DNA of 64,000 nucleotides from Chryseobacterium cupriresistens (GCF_046614675.1 NZ_JBKKJT010000002.1:744001-808000); one strand, 5' to 3'. Positions 24,811-34,126 are shown, counted from the first letter of the stretch. Numbers and translations: made by a program. Notes: generated from the letters alone by a model not told the origin.

Positions 24811-25773
24811 ATGAAATTGATGATCATTTTCTGGGGAGCTTTTCTCTTCTTTTTCTATGTTCCTTTTCCAATTTTCATTTACATGATGACGGAGGAGCTG
24901 GCAACAGAACCGAGAAATTCATTAGCGGTGAGCTATGGGTATCTCGGTTTTTCTTTGTTAATATGGGGATATGTGATTATTTTCTTTATCAACAAGCTTT
25001 TCATTACAACTTTTAAAGAGAAAAATACGATCCGGTCCATTGTACAGAACGGAATTCCAAGAGAAGCGGGAATCATTGATTATAAACTCCTCAAATACAT
25101 TCCTAAAAAAAACATGAATCTCATTCAGGTCGGGCTTTCATTTCCCAATCTCAGCAATACGGTGATAGAACATACAATGATGTTTCATGATTCCAGACCG
25201 CAGGAGAGAAGATTTGATGTAGGAAACAAAATCAAGGTACTGCTGAATCCTAAGGTATCACAGGAACCCTATTTTATTTTAAGTGATCAGAAAGTAGGAT
25301 TCAATACATCAGGAATGATTTTACGAATCGTATTTCTTGTATTATTGATTGCTTATGTTATTGGCTTATACTCTTATTTCTATTGGAGAGAATCTTTTGA
25401 TTTCGGCTGGAGGTTTCTGACATTCATGCACCCGATTATTTTCAGCGGGGTGATGACCATTATTTATGTCCTGGTTTTTCAGCTTATTTTCGGGAAGTTT
25501 TTAAAAAATACAAAAGAAGAACGTATTCTTTTTTCAGGAAGAAATGCTGAAGCCAATATTATCAGTGTAAGCCAGACAGGCCTTACAGTGAACGATCAGC
25601 CACAAATCATGTTTCAGGTAAGTTTTAAAGATTTCAGAGGGACTGAACATATTGCTGTTTATAAGAAAATTGTGAGTCTTTTAAAGCTTTCTTCCATTCC
25701 TCAACAAGGAACTATTGAGATCATGTATGATGAGAATGATCCGAAGAAGATTATGATTCCCAGAGGGTTGTAG
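24811..25773 (+). CDS. Membrane protein with two DUF3592-like domains
   Basis: 320 residues with four hydrophobic helices: two near the N-terminus (about 5-25 and 45-65) and two in the middle (about 170-190 and 205-230). Each pair is followed by a soluble domain with the pattern A-x-I-I...V-G/Q-L-S-F/V-S-F...G-x-x-I-x-V/I-x-x-D/N-P. The plan resembles tandem DUF3592 domains, a family of unknown role. This is inference from layout; no catalytic motif is seen. Confidence 0.65.
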   Translation: MKLMIIFWGAFLFFFYVPFPIFIYMMTEELATEPRNSLAVSYGYLGFSLLIWGYVIIFFINKLFITTFKEKNTIRSIVQNGIPREAGIIDYKLLKYIPKKNMNLIQVGLSFPNLSNTVIEHTMMFHDSRPQERRFDVGNKIKVLLNPKVSQEPYFILSDQKVGFNTSGMILRIVFLVLLIAYVIGLYSYFYWRESFDFGWRFLTFMHPIIFSGVMTIIYVLVFQLIFGKFLKNTKEERILFSGRNAEANIISVSQTGLTVNDQPQIMFQVSFKDFRGTEHIAVYKKIVSLLKLSSIPQQGTIEIMYDENDPKKIMIPRGL

Positions 25774-26094
25774 AGAGTAAAAGACAAAACAGCAAAAAGC
25801 AAAAACGCTAAATCTGATAATAATACATCAGAACAAATACATATTTTCAGACTTTAGATGTAAAGTTTCTGTTTGACATTGACTATTTAACATATAAAAA
25901 AATCTCCAAATGCATTTTTTTAATAAATGCATTTTGTTTAAGTAACAGGATAAAAATCAATTCAATTTTATACAGAAATTTTCAAGCAAAAAATATTTTT
26001 TTAACAGATAAACAACTACTTAACATAACAAAAAATATCCTTCAGATGTGAGTTATTTGTATATATTTGAGACTCAATTAAAAAAACATATTTT
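25774..26094. other. Intergenic region upstream of the leader-peptide gene
   Basis: AT-rich and non-coding. AAATGCA / TGCATTT at about 25908-25936 could form a weak hairpin with a T tract, possibly a terminator. A TATATTTG -7 element is at 26062-26069, 25 bases before the peptide gene. Confidence 0.5.
26062..26069 (+). promoter_or_regulatory. -7 element for peptide plus GLPGLI gene
   Basis: TATATTTG fits TAnnTTTG. A TTC at 26041-26043 is 18 bases upstream, a weak match to the -33 element. Confidence 0.5.
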
Positions 26095-26301
26095 ATGAAA
26101 CAATTAAAAAAATTGACTCGTGAAGATCTTAAAACTGTAAAAGGAGGTGAGGTTTGGATTGCAATTATCAAATGTGGTTTTACAGCAACGACTACTCAAG
26201 ATTGGACCGCTGAACAGGCAAATGCTTGGGTTGATGAAATTGAAAAAAATTACTGTAAAACTCCTACTTATTCTGGGTCTGATGCTCAACATTTAGCATA
26301 A
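26095..26301 (+). CDS. Double-glycine leader peptide (bacteriocin-like)
   Basis: 68 residues. The leader M-K-Q-L-K-K-L-T-R-E-D-L-K-T-V-K-G-G ends in the GG motif at 17-18, where C39-type transporter peptidases cut. The core of 50 residues has two Cys (I-K-C-G-F and N-Y-C-K-T) and is otherwise polar. Such leaders are common in Chryseobacterium peptides labelled bacteriocin-like. No peptidase/transporter or modifying enzyme is encoded nearby. A GLPGLI gene follows, probably on the same transcript. Confidence 0.8.
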   Translation: MKQLKKLTREDLKTVKGGEVWIAIIKCGFTATTTQDWTAEQANAWVDEIEKNYCKTPTYSGSDAQHLA

Positions 26302-26368
26302 AATAAATTGAGCACTCATAGTGGAGTCATTCTGCTATATGCGTATTTATAGATTAATCATACCTCTC

Positions 26369-27223
26369 ATGAATTACCATAAAAAAATATTTCAGGTTTT
26401 AATATTCTTATACAGTGTCCTATATTATACCCAATCATACAAAGAAGATAGCTTAAGAGGTGAGTTCACGTATCGATTAAGAGCTAAGTTCGATAAACGA
26501 ACTGACAATCAATATGAAGAACTTTTCACATTACAAGTGGGAAATAAACGTGCATTTTTTGCAAGTACTATATCATTGAAAGGAGATTCGGTAATGGAAA
26601 ATTCAAGGGTTACAACAAAAAATTATGATGGAAGCATAACGCTCAGCTATAAGAAAGAAGCAGTTATTCCAAAAACAAATTTCAACTTTACAATTATACA
26701 ATCAACTGAAGATATCCAGTATTTTGATTCTGCTTTCATGTCATTACTTATGTATAAAGAACCTGTAATAAAGAATTGGAAGCTTATGAATGAGACCAAA
26801 GCAATCAATACAATTATTTGTAAGAAGGCAGAAGTTAAGTTTAAAGGTCGTCATTGGATAGCTTGGTATTCTCCTGAAATTCCATTTCCTTATGGTCCGA
26901 TGAAATTTAGCGGATTACCTGGATTAATTGTCAAAATAACAGATGATAAAGGAGATTATGATTTTGAACTTGTAAAATCTGTACCTACTTCTAAATTAAA
27001 AGGTAAATTAGTTAATATTAGGGAAAGTCGATATACTGGAGCTACAGAAACTACACAAGCAAAATTAAAACAAGCAAAACAGAATGTAGAATCTAATGTC
27101 GCCGGTGTACTCGCTAGTTACGGTACAACTATTATACAAGGTCAAGAAATGATAAGGCAAAGACAAAAAGAACGGGAAGAAAACAAAAAATACGAAAACC
27201 CATTAGAATTAGAAAAAGATTAG
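26369..27223 (+). CDS. GLPGLI-family secreted protein
   Basis: 284 residues from the ATG at 26369, which begins a proper signal peptide (M-N-Y-H-K-K-I-F-Q-V-L-I-F-L-Y-S-V). The frame is open 48 bases further up, but those codons do not look like a signal. Hallmark F-S-G-L-P-G-L-I-V-K-I is near residue 188, preceded by I-C-K-K-A-E and W-Y-S-P-E-I-P-F-P-Y-G-P. The C-terminus is highly charged (R-Q-R-Q-K-E-R-E-E-N-K-K). The gene starts 67 bases after the double-glycine peptide gene; function unknown. Confidence 0.92.
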   Translation: MNYHKKIFQVLIFLYSVLYYTQSYKEDSLRGEFTYRLRAKFDKRTDNQYEELFTLQVGNKRAFFASTISLKGDSVMENSRVTTKNYDGSITLSYKKEAVIPKTNFNFTIIQSTEDIQYFDSAFMSLLMYKEPVIKNWKLMNETKAINTIICKKAEVKFKGRHWIAWYSPEIPFPYGPMKFSGLPGLIVKITDDKGDYDFELVKSVPTSKLKGKLVNIRESRYTGATETTQAKLKQAKQNVESNVAGVLASYGTTIIQGQEMIRQRQKEREENKKYENPLELEKD

Positions 27224-27240
27224 TAATAGCTAATCTTTTT
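27213..27240 (+). terminator. Terminator overlapping the GLPGLI stop codon
   Basis: AAAAAGATTAG (27213-27223) pairs with CTAATCTTTTT (27230-27240). The left arm includes the stop codon. Confidence 0.85.
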
Positions 27241-27280
27241 TTCGTTTGCTAATATCTATTCGTTTTTTTGCCTTATTCAT

Positions 27281-27288
27281 TATCTTTG
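27281..27288 (+). promoter_or_regulatory. -7 element of the cyclase gene
   Basis: TATCTTTG, 18 bases before the ATG at 27307. Confidence 0.6.
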
Positions 27289-27306
27289 CTTCCTTAGCTA
27301 AATCAT

Positions 27307-28077
27307 ATGAAAACAAAACTTGTCGATCTGACAAAACCTATCCAATACAATGCAGGAGATCCGTGGTTTATGCGGGTGAAAATTAAACATAAAGCACATA
27401 GAAAATCACATTGGCTCATTCGTCTGGCATTAAGACTTCCATCAAGACTTTTTCCTAAAAACTGGATTGGATGGGCAGATGACACGATCAAAAATATGGG
27501 ACTTCATGCTACAACACATATTGATGCTCCCTGGCATTATGGCCCTGTAGTGGAAGGAAAGCCTGCTAAAACGATAGACCAGATTCCACTGGAATGGTGC
27601 TACGGAGATGGAATTGTGATTGACTGTACGCATAAAGAAGATTTTGTTGCTATCACTGTTGAGGATTTAAAAAAAGATCTCGATAAAAAAGGAATTACCA
27701 TTCAGGAAGGAAATATTGTTCTGATCAGAACGGATCGTGATAAAATGATGGGAACTCCGGATTTTGTGGAAAAAGGAACGGGAATGAGTAAAGAAGCTAC
27801 AGAATGGCTGATTGACCAGGGCGTAAAAGTAATGGGAATCGATCAGTGGGGCTGGGATCTTCCCTTGAAATATATGGCTCAGAAAGCCAAAGAAATGAAT
27901 GATCCTGAATTCTTCTGGGAAGGCCACCGCGTAGGCATCGAAAAAGAATATTTACACATCGAACAGCTTACAAATCTGGGCGCACTACCTCCATCCGGAT
28001 TTAAAATCTGTGTATTTCCCCTTAAAATTGTTGGCGGTTCTGCTGCTCCCGCCAGAGTAGTGGCGATGATAGAATAA
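27307..28077 (+). CDS. Cyclase family protein (kynurenine formamidase-like)
   Basis: 256 residues. The metal-binding motif of the family, H-A-T-T-H-I-D-A-P-W-H-Y-G, lies at about residues 69-81, and E and H residues conserved in the C-terminal half (E-G-H-R-V-G) follow. Family members are Zn/Mn-dependent hydrolases that include arylformamidases of tryptophan breakdown. Here an insertion rich in Lys/Trp precedes the motif (K-K-H-W-L-I-R type) and no kynurenine pathway gene is adjacent, so the substrate is open. Confidence 0.87.
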   Translation: MKTKLVDLTKPIQYNAGDPWFMRVKIKHKAHRKSHWLIRLALRLPSRLFPKNWIGWADDTIKNMGLHATTHIDAPWHYGPVVEGKPAKTIDQIPLEWCYGDGIVIDCTHKEDFVAITVEDLKKDLDKKGITIQEGNIVLIRTDRDKMMGTPDFVEKGTGMSKEATEWLIDQGVKVMGIDQWGWDLPLKYMAQKAKEMNDPEFFWEGHRVGIEKEYLHIEQLTNLGALPPSGFKICVFPLKIVGGSAAPARVVAMIE

Positions 28078-28082
28078 GAAAT

Positions 28083-28118
28083 AAAAGGACGAATTTGAAT
28101 TTACAAATTCGTCCTTTA
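28083..28118. terminator. Bidirectional terminator between convergent genes
   Basis: AAAGGACGAATTT (28084-28096) pairs with AAATTCGTCCTTT (28105-28117), between the cyclase gene and sdhB. Confidence 0.92.
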
Positions 28119-28144
28119 CTTATGATCATCTTTGTTTTCTCAGA

Positions 28145-28897
28145 TTAATTTTTCTTTCTGAAAAACAAAGCTCTGTTGTATTCAAAATTCATTCTGGCAA
28201 TATTCAGGACAGAAATTCCCTGAGGACATTCTACTTCACAGGCTTCTGTATTGGAGCAGTGCCCGAATAATTCGGTATCCATTTGGGCTACCATATCCAG
28301 CACTCTTTTGCTTCGTTCTTCTTTCCCTTGAGGAAGAAGCGCCATATGAGTGATTTTTGCAGAGGTAAATAAAGCTGCACTTCCATTTTTACAAGTGGCA
28401 ACACACGCTCCACATCCGATACACGCAGCAGAATCAAAAGCTTCCTCAGCCGTCTGGTGAGTCACCGGAATTGCTGTGGCATCAGGAGCCTGGCCTGTAT
28501 TCACAGATACAAAACCTCCTGAAGATATAATTCTGTCAAAAGCAGAACGGTCTACTTTTAAATCTTTCTTCACCGGAAATGCTTCAGCTCTGAATGGCTC
28601 TATCAGAATCGTTTCCCCATCTTTAAAGGATCTTAAATGAAGCTGGCAGGTGGTTGTATTTTTCAAAGGACCATGGGCAATACCATTAATCATCATTCCA
28701 CATTGTCCGCAGATCCCTTCACGACAGTCATGATCAAACTCAACAGGTTCATCACCCTCAATAATCAGTTTTTCATTTAAAGTGTCCAGCATTTCTAAGA
28801 AAGACATGTGTGGATTCAATCCTTTCAGGTCGTAACCTACCAGTTTTCCTTCACTTTTTCTGTCTTTCTGTCTCCATATCTTAAGATGTAAATCCAT
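28145..28897 (-). CDS. sdhB: Succinate dehydrogenase/fumarate reductase iron-sulfur subunit
   Basis: 250 residues. An N-terminal plant-type ferredoxin domain carries the [2Fe-2S] ligands C-R-E-G-I-C-G-Q-C-G and a later C-Q-L-H. The C-terminal domain has C-I-G-C-G-A-C-V-A-T-C and C-S-N-T-E-A-C-E-V-E-C-P for the [4Fe-4S] and [3Fe-4S] clusters. It passes electrons from the flavin to the membrane subunit. It is last in the order porin, transporter, sdhC, sdhA, sdhB, with gaps of 11-18 bases throughout. Confidence 0.96.
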   Translation of the reverse strand: MDLHLKIWRQKDRKSEGKLVGYDLKGLNPHMSFLEMLDTLNEKLIIEGDEPVEFDHDCREGICGQCGMMINGIAHGPLKNTTTCQLHLRSFKDGETILIEPFRAEAFPVKKDLKVDRSAFDRIISSGGFVSVNTGQAPDATAIPVTHQTAEEAFDSAACIGCGACVATCKNGSAALFTSAKITHMALLPQGKEERSKRVLDMVAQMDTELFGHCSNTEACEVECPQGISVLNIARMNFEYNRALFFRKKN

Positions 28898-28909
28898 AAT
28901 TTTCTGTTT

Positions 28910-30826
28910 TTATTTGTAACTTCTTACCGTTGGCTGAATTTCTTCAAAGATTAAAGGTTCCTTAATCAGTTCAGGTTCACCATTTTCACCTTTCCAGGCC
29001 CAGGCAGAAATAAATTGGTATTCCGCATCATTTCTCATGGCTTCCCCGTCCGGGGTCTGAAATTCTTCTCTGAAGTGAGCACCGCAGGATTCGTTACGGG
29101 TTAATGCATCATAGCACATCAGTTCTCCGATTTCGAAATAATCGGCTACACGGCCTGCTTTTTCCAGTTCGGTATTCATTTTATCTCCCTGTCCGGAAAC
29201 CCTTACGTCTTTGTAAAATTCCTGTTTCAGTTTTCGGATTTCCTGAATGGCGTATTTCAACCCTTCTTCATTTCTTGCCAGTCCGCAATAATCATAGAGG
29301 AGCTTTCCTAAAGTTTTGTGGAAGTAATCAACGGTTTTGGTTCCTTTAATATTGATAAAATCGTTGATCTGATCTTTAACGGCCTTTTCAGCCTGTTCAA
29401 ATTCAGGAGTATCCGGTGAAATTTTTCCGGTGTGAATTTCATCAGCCAGATAATTGGCAATCGTGTAAGGCGCAATGAAATATCCGTCTACAGACGCCTG
29501 TAAAAGAGAGTTGGCTCCTAATCTGTTGGCTCCGTGATCGGCAAAATTAGCTTCACCCAACGCAAACAGTCCGGGAACAGTAGTCATCAGTTCATAATCT
29601 ACCCAAAGTCCACCCATTGAAAAGTGGGCAGAAGGAGAGATCATCATGGGTTCTTTATACGCATCATATCCTGTTATTTTAAGATACATATCGAATAAGT
29701 TTCCATATTTTTCTTTAATCTTATCTTTTCCCTGTTCCTGTATTGCTCTGGAAAAATCAAGATATACTGCATTTTTCAAAGGCCCGATTCCGAAACCGGC
29801 ATCAATTCTTTCCTTGGCAGCACGGGAAGAAATATCCCTTGGAGCAAGGTTTCCGAAAGCCGGATATCTTCTTTCAAGATAATAATCCCTTTCATTTTCC
29901 GGAATGTCATTGGGTTGTCTTGTTTCCCCTTCTTTTAATGGAACCCAGATTCGGCCGTCATTACGTAATGATTCAGACATTAAAGTCAGTTTGGACTGAT
30001 AATCTCCGGATTGCGGAAGGGAAGTAGGGTGTACCTGAATCCAGCTTGGGGAAGCCATTAAAGCTCCTTTTTTATGGGCTCTCCAGATGGCAGAACCGTT
30101 ACATCCCATGGCAAGGGTAGACAGATAATAAATTTTTCCGTAACCTCCGGTTGCCAATATTACAGCGTGGGCGGCATGTCTTTCAATATCTCCTGTGTCT
30201 AAATTCCTTACGATAATTCCTCTGGCTTTCCCATCAACAGTAACCAGATCCAGCATTTCATGTCTTGAAAATAATTGCACGGAACCTTTTCCAACCTGTC
30301 GCATTAAAGCCTGATAAGCTCCCAGAAGAAGCTGCTGCCCCGTTTGTCCTCGCGCATAGAAAGTACGGCTTACCTGAACTCCTCCGAAGGATCGGTTGTT
30401 CAGATATCCGCCATATTCCCGCCCGAAAGGTACACCTTGTGCAACAGCCTGGTCGATGAGGTTCAAAGAACATTCTGCCATTCTGTATACGTTGGCTTCA
30501 CGGGCTCTGAAGTCTCCTCCTTTTAAGGTATCTACAAACATTCTGTAGACACTGTCACCATCATTTTTATAGTTTTTTGCGGCATTCACACCTCCCTGTG
30601 CTGCCACAGAGTGTGCTCTTCTCGGGCTGTCCTGAAAACAGAATGATTTTACATTATATCCCATTTCCCCTAAAGAAGCTGCGATTGAACTTCCCGCCAA
30701 TCCTGTTCCTACAACAATCACATCCAGTTTTTTACGGTTGGCAGGGTTTACGAGTTTTGCTTTCTTTTTATAATTTTCCCATTTATGTTCCAATGGGCCT
30801 TGTGGTATTTTTGAATCTAAAATCAT
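28910..30826 (-). CDS. sdhA: Succinate dehydrogenase/fumarate reductase flavoprotein subunit
   Basis: 638 residues from the ATG at 30824-30826; a longer reading frame exists but would run through the end of sdhC. The Rossmann motif V-V-G-T-G-L-A-G-S-S is near residue 38. The covalent FAD histidine lies in R-A-H-S-V-A-A-Q-G-G, and the active-site region is H-P-T-S-L-P and R-G-Q-T-G-Q. The long form with the D-F-R-A-R-E-A-N-V insertion is the Bacteroidota/epsilon-proteobacterial type working with a b558 cytochrome. It oxidises succinate to fumarate in the TCA cycle, or the reverse under low oxygen. Confidence 0.96.
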   Translation of the reverse strand: MILDSKIPQGPLEHKWENYKKKAKLVNPANRKKLDVIVVGTGLAGSSIAASLGEMGYNVKSFCFQDSPRRAHSVAAQGGVNAAKNYKNDGDSVYRMFVDTLKGGDFRAREANVYRMAECSLNLIDQAVAQGVPFGREYGGYLNNRSFGGVQVSRTFYARGQTGQQLLLGAYQALMRQVGKGSVQLFSRHEMLDLVTVDGKARGIIVRNLDTGDIERHAAHAVILATGGYGKIYYLSTLAMGCNGSAIWRAHKKGALMASPSWIQVHPTSLPQSGDYQSKLTLMSESLRNDGRIWVPLKEGETRQPNDIPENERDYYLERRYPAFGNLAPRDISSRAAKERIDAGFGIGPLKNAVYLDFSRAIQEQGKDKIKEKYGNLFDMYLKITGYDAYKEPMMISPSAHFSMGGLWVDYELMTTVPGLFALGEANFADHGANRLGANSLLQASVDGYFIAPYTIANYLADEIHTGKISPDTPEFEQAEKAVKDQINDFINIKGTKTVDYFHKTLGKLLYDYCGLARNEEGLKYAIQEIRKLKQEFYKDVRVSGQGDKMNTELEKAGRVADYFEIGELMCYDALTRNESCGAHFREEFQTPDGEAMRNDAEYQFISAWAWKGENGEPELIKEPLIFEEIQPTVRSYK

Positions 30827-30837
30827 GATCGTTCCTT

Positions 30838-31494
30838 TTAATGATAAGTGAAGAATACATACACAGGCATCAATGCAAAACCTACACAGATAATGATTGA
30901 ATACGCAATCCCGATAGTTTTGAACCATTGTACAAACTTAGGATGATATAATCCCAGGGTTCTTACAGCGCTGTGTATTCCATGAATCAGGTGATAGCAC
31001 AAAGCGATCATTGATACAACATAAATGATAACGTACCACCATTCTTTAAAGACATTCACTACCAGAATGTAGAGGTCTTTATTTCCGTTTTCATCCAAAG
31101 GAGGATTTCCGAATTTATAGATATACCAGAAGTTCTGGAAATGGATCACCAGGAAAATCAGAATTAATGTTCCCAGGATTCCCATATTTCTGGAAGCCCA
31201 CTTGCTAGCTCTTCCACGTCTGTCCGTTTGATAACCGCCTCCTGATTTTTTATTTTTTAAAGTAATCATCAGTCCGTCTACTGCGTGCAGAATAATACTG
31301 GCATATAAAACGTAAGAGACTATTTTGATAATGATATTTCCTGATAAAAAATGCGAATAAGCATTAAACTGCAGGTGCGCTTGTTCTTGTGGAAGAAAAA
31401 GCTGAAGATTTCCAAGGAAATGAATCAACAGGAAGAATCCCAGAAAGAGTCCTGTAAGGCACATCAGCATTTTTCTTGACAGTGTTGATAACAT
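30838..31494 (-). CDS. sdhC: Succinate dehydrogenase cytochrome b subunit, b558 type
   Basis: 218 residues with five membrane helices. Haem-ligand histidines are found in I-H-F-L-G-N (helix 1), L-H-A-V-D-G (helix 2), I-H-F-Q-N-F (helix 3) and C-Y-H-L-I-H-G-I-H-S (helix 4), as in di-haem b558 subunits. It anchors SdhAB in the inner membrane and exchanges electrons with menaquinone. Gaps to its neighbours are 11 and 16 bases. Confidence 0.94.
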   Translation of the reverse strand: MLSTLSRKMLMCLTGLFLGFFLLIHFLGNLQLFLPQEQAHLQFNAYSHFLSGNIIIKIVSYVLYASIILHAVDGLMITLKNKKSGGGYQTDRRGRASKWASRNMGILGTLILIFLVIHFQNFWYIYKFGNPPLDENGNKDLYILVVNVFKEWWYVIIYVVSMIALCYHLIHGIHSAVRTLGLYHPKFVQWFKTIGIAYSIIICVGFALMPVYVFFTYH

Positions 31495-31510
31495 ATTTTT
31501 GATGTATTGG

Positions 31511-32941
31511 TTAATAATATCCTAAGACTTTCATCCACAATCCTCCTACAACCATATAAATGATCAATAGAACGATTCCAATTTCAAGACCTCTGAGCCA
31601 CCAGACTTTCAGGTCAACATATCCGCTTCCGAAGAATACCGGTGCAGGACCGTGGCCGTAATGAGTAAGTACCCCGTAAATTGAACCCATGAAACCAAGC
31701 ATCATTGCCAGCAGCATTGGTGGGATTCCTAAAGAAACACCGACACCCAGCAAGGCAGCATACATGGCCGCTACGTGAGCAGTAGCACTGGCAAAAATAT
31801 AGTGACTGAAGAAATATACTACAATAATAACCGGGAAAGCTACCTGCCAGCTCAAACCTCCAATCTGTACTTTGATAAGATTACTGAACCATCCAATGAA
31901 ACCTAATTCATTTAAAGAACTTGCCATCATCACCAGTACGGCGAACCAAACGATAGTATCCCATGCTCCTTTTTCACCTTTTACGTCTTCCCAGGTTAGT
32001 ACTGAGGTTAGTAGTAATAATGTTAATCCGATAAAGGCTGTAGTAGTAGCATCAATAGAAAGCGCTCCACCGAATATCCAAAGGGCCAGCAGAATGAAGA
32101 ATGCCAGCAGCATCAGCCATTCGTTTCTGGAAATAGGTCCCATTTCTTTTAATTTCTCAGCTGCCATTTTCGGAGCATCACCTGTTTTTTTCAATTCTGG
32201 CGGATATAATTTGTACAATACCAAGGGAACGACAAAGAACGCTACTGCACCAGGAATGAACCCTGCAGCAGCCCATGACATCCATGTAATATCAATACCA
32301 AGGTTGGCTGCAAACTTCTGACACATCGGGTTACTGGCTGTCCCGGTAAGGAACATGGAAGAGGCGATGAGGTTCATGTAGTAGCTGTTCAACGTTAAAA
32401 ATGAACCTAATTTTCTATGAGTTTCCGGTTTTTCAGGAACGGAATCAAAACTTATCGCCATAGATTTCATGATAGGATAAATAATCCCACCACCTCTTGC
32501 AGTATTACTCGGAATAGCAGGAGCAAGACAAACGTCGGCAAGTCCTAACCCATAAGCCAGTCCCAGTGAGCTTTTTCCAAAAACTCTGATGAATAAAAAG
32601 GCAATACGGTTTCCCAATCCGGTTTTGATAAATCCTCTGGCAATAAAGAATGAAATCCCAATCAGCCAGATTACTTTGTCTCCAAAACCGGAAAGCGCTT
32701 TGGTAATGGATTTTCCCGCGTCTCCCGGAGCTACCACTTGCGTAAGGGCTGTAAAACCAATGGCCATCATACACATTGTTCCCATTGGTGCTGCCTTAAG
32801 AATGATTCCTAAAATGGTTGCCGCAAAGATGGCAAACAGATGCCAGGCATTCTCTGCAACACCTTCCGGAGCAGGAATGAACCATATGATCAACGCAACA
32901 ACAAATGTGATCGCTACGTTTTTAATATTAATTTCTTTCAT
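31511..32941 (-). CDS. DASS-family dicarboxylate:sodium symporter
   Basis: 476 residues with about twelve hydrophobic segments. Family signatures include two S-N-T/T-A-S-N-P turns (P-S-N-T-A-R-G-G near residue 145 and G-T-A-S-N-P near 200) that bind carboxylate and sodium in SLC13/DASS carriers. The likely substrate is succinate or another C4 dicarboxylate, since the gene sits between an outer-membrane porin gene (18 bases) and sdhCAB (16 bases) in one transcription unit. Confidence 0.92.
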   Translation of the reverse strand: MKEINIKNVAITFVVALIIWFIPAPEGVAENAWHLFAIFAATILGIILKAAPMGTMCMMAIGFTALTQVVAPGDAGKSITKALSGFGDKVIWLIGISFFIARGFIKTGLGNRIAFLFIRVFGKSSLGLAYGLGLADVCLAPAIPSNTARGGGIIYPIMKSMAISFDSVPEKPETHRKLGSFLTLNSYYMNLIASSMFLTGTASNPMCQKFAANLGIDITWMSWAAAGFIPGAVAFFVVPLVLYKLYPPELKKTGDAPKMAAEKLKEMGPISRNEWLMLLAFFILLALWIFGGALSIDATTTAFIGLTLLLLTSVLTWEDVKGEKGAWDTIVWFAVLVMMASSLNELGFIGWFSNLIKVQIGGLSWQVAFPVIIVVYFFSHYIFASATAHVAAMYAALLGVGVSLGIPPMLLAMMLGFMGSIYGVLTHYGHGPAPVFFGSGYVDLKVWWLRGLEIGIVLLIIYMVVGGLWMKVLGYY

Positions 32942-32959
32942 GATACTACTATTTAATCG

Positions 32960-34126
32960 TTAAAATCTACTTTGTACCTGTACAATGAATAGATTATTGT
33001 TGTATTGTGATGTATTTTCTATCTGATGTTTATAGCGGTCAAACTGAACTCCCAGCTGAATTCTTGCCCCATAATTTTTCAGGAATTCCAATCCGAACAT
33101 CGGGGTAATCGTTTGTCTTGGGTTGGAAGCCATTCTGAAGTTGGTATCAAGATATTCGTAACGGCAGGATAGTTCGAAGGCGCTGAGATTTTTGTGATTG
33201 ATCTCATATCTTAGATTCGGAAGAAAATAGGCACCACGGATCAGATATTGATCTGGGTTTTCAGGACGAATTTCAGGAGCAATAGAATTGTACAGAACAT
33301 GGTTGGTAGCCTGCTTAGCTTCCAGCTGCATATCAAGGCTCCATTTTGGATCAAACTGAATCAGTGAGCTCAGATCTACGCCCAGCGCATATACTTTTTT
33401 GCTGAAAACTTCCCCGATACCGCCATTCAGACCTACATTGAAATTGTATTTTTTTGATAATCCGAAAACAAGGCGGGTAGAATACTGTTTTCCGTTGTCA
33501 TTATCATTAACCTGGTTTTTTCCGTTTCCGTTCACCACTGAAACCGCATATTGGAAAGGAATTTCTCCCAGCTGAAGCTGTCCTGTAGCAGACATTCCGA
33601 TCTGGAAACTTGTCCAGCCCAGCTTTCCGAATTCCGTATACTGGTTAGACCAGTCTAAAGATTTAATAATATCAATAGGGTAAGTCTCTTCAATACCGAA
33701 CCAGGGTCTGAACTGTCCTACAGTAATCGCTAATTTGGGATTGAAAGTATACTTCAGGTAAGCATTTTCAAGAACTCTGCTTTTGGGATCATTTTTAAAA
33801 TCGGCAAGGTTGGCCAAAACTACAACTTCAGTACGTTTACTGATCTGCGCGCGAACCTGAACCCTCATGTATTTGAGCATGAAATTATTGTCAGTTCCGG
33901 AACCATCGGTGTGATGAAGTCCGTTTACGTCTACATCTTTACTCATCCCAACAAGGTAACGTGCCTGAAAAAGACCTTTGATCTGCAACTGCGGATATTT
34001 AACATCATTTTTTTCCTGTAGAGCAGAGGTGGTCTTAAGAGAATCCTGATTTTGTGCATAAGCAGATAACCCACAGGCCAGCATACACAGAATCAGGCTT
34101 TTCTTTTTAATCGAAAAAAAGGCCAT
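32960..34126 (-). CDS. Outer-membrane porin (phosphate-selective porin O/P type)
   Basis: 388 residues with a signal peptide (residues ~1-24, ending A-Y-A-Q) and alternating amphipathic strands to the end. The C-terminal residue is Phe (V-Q-S-R-F), as in beta-barrels. The pattern L-Q-I-K-G-L-F-Q-A-R-Y at the start of the mature protein is typical of Porin_O_P family proteins. As first gene of the operon it likely admits dicarboxylates for the DASS transporter and succinate dehydrogenase (inference from order). Confidence 0.87.
   Translation of the reverse strand: MAFFSIKKKSLILCMLACGLSAYAQNQDSLKTTSALQEKNDVKYPQLQIKGLFQARYLVGMSKDVDVNGLHHTDGSGTDNNFMLKYMRVQVRAQISKRTEVVVLANLADFKNDPKSRVLENAYLKYTFNPKLAITVGQFRPWFGIEETYPIDIIKSLDWSNQYTEFGKLGWTSFQIGMSATGQLQLGEIPFQYAVSVVNGNGKNQVNDNDNGKQYSTRLVFGLSKKYNFNVGLNGGIGEVFSKKVYALGVDLSSLIQFDPKWSLDMQLEAKQATNHVLYNSIAPEIRPENPDQYLIRGAYFLPNLRYEINHKNLSAFELSCRYEYLDTNFRMASNPRQTITPMFGLEFLKNYGARIQLGVQFDRYKHQIENTSQYNNNLFIVQVQSRF

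Noticed and set aside
25908..25936. AAATGCA/TGCATTT repeat as a definite terminator
   Set aside because: The stem is short, AT-only apart from one GC pair per arm, and lies 130 bases past the nearest stop codon; noted only as possible.
30826..30928. N-terminal extension of the sdhA frame
   Set aside because: It overlaps the sdhC 3' end and adds Cys-rich non-homologous residues; the family start is at 30826.
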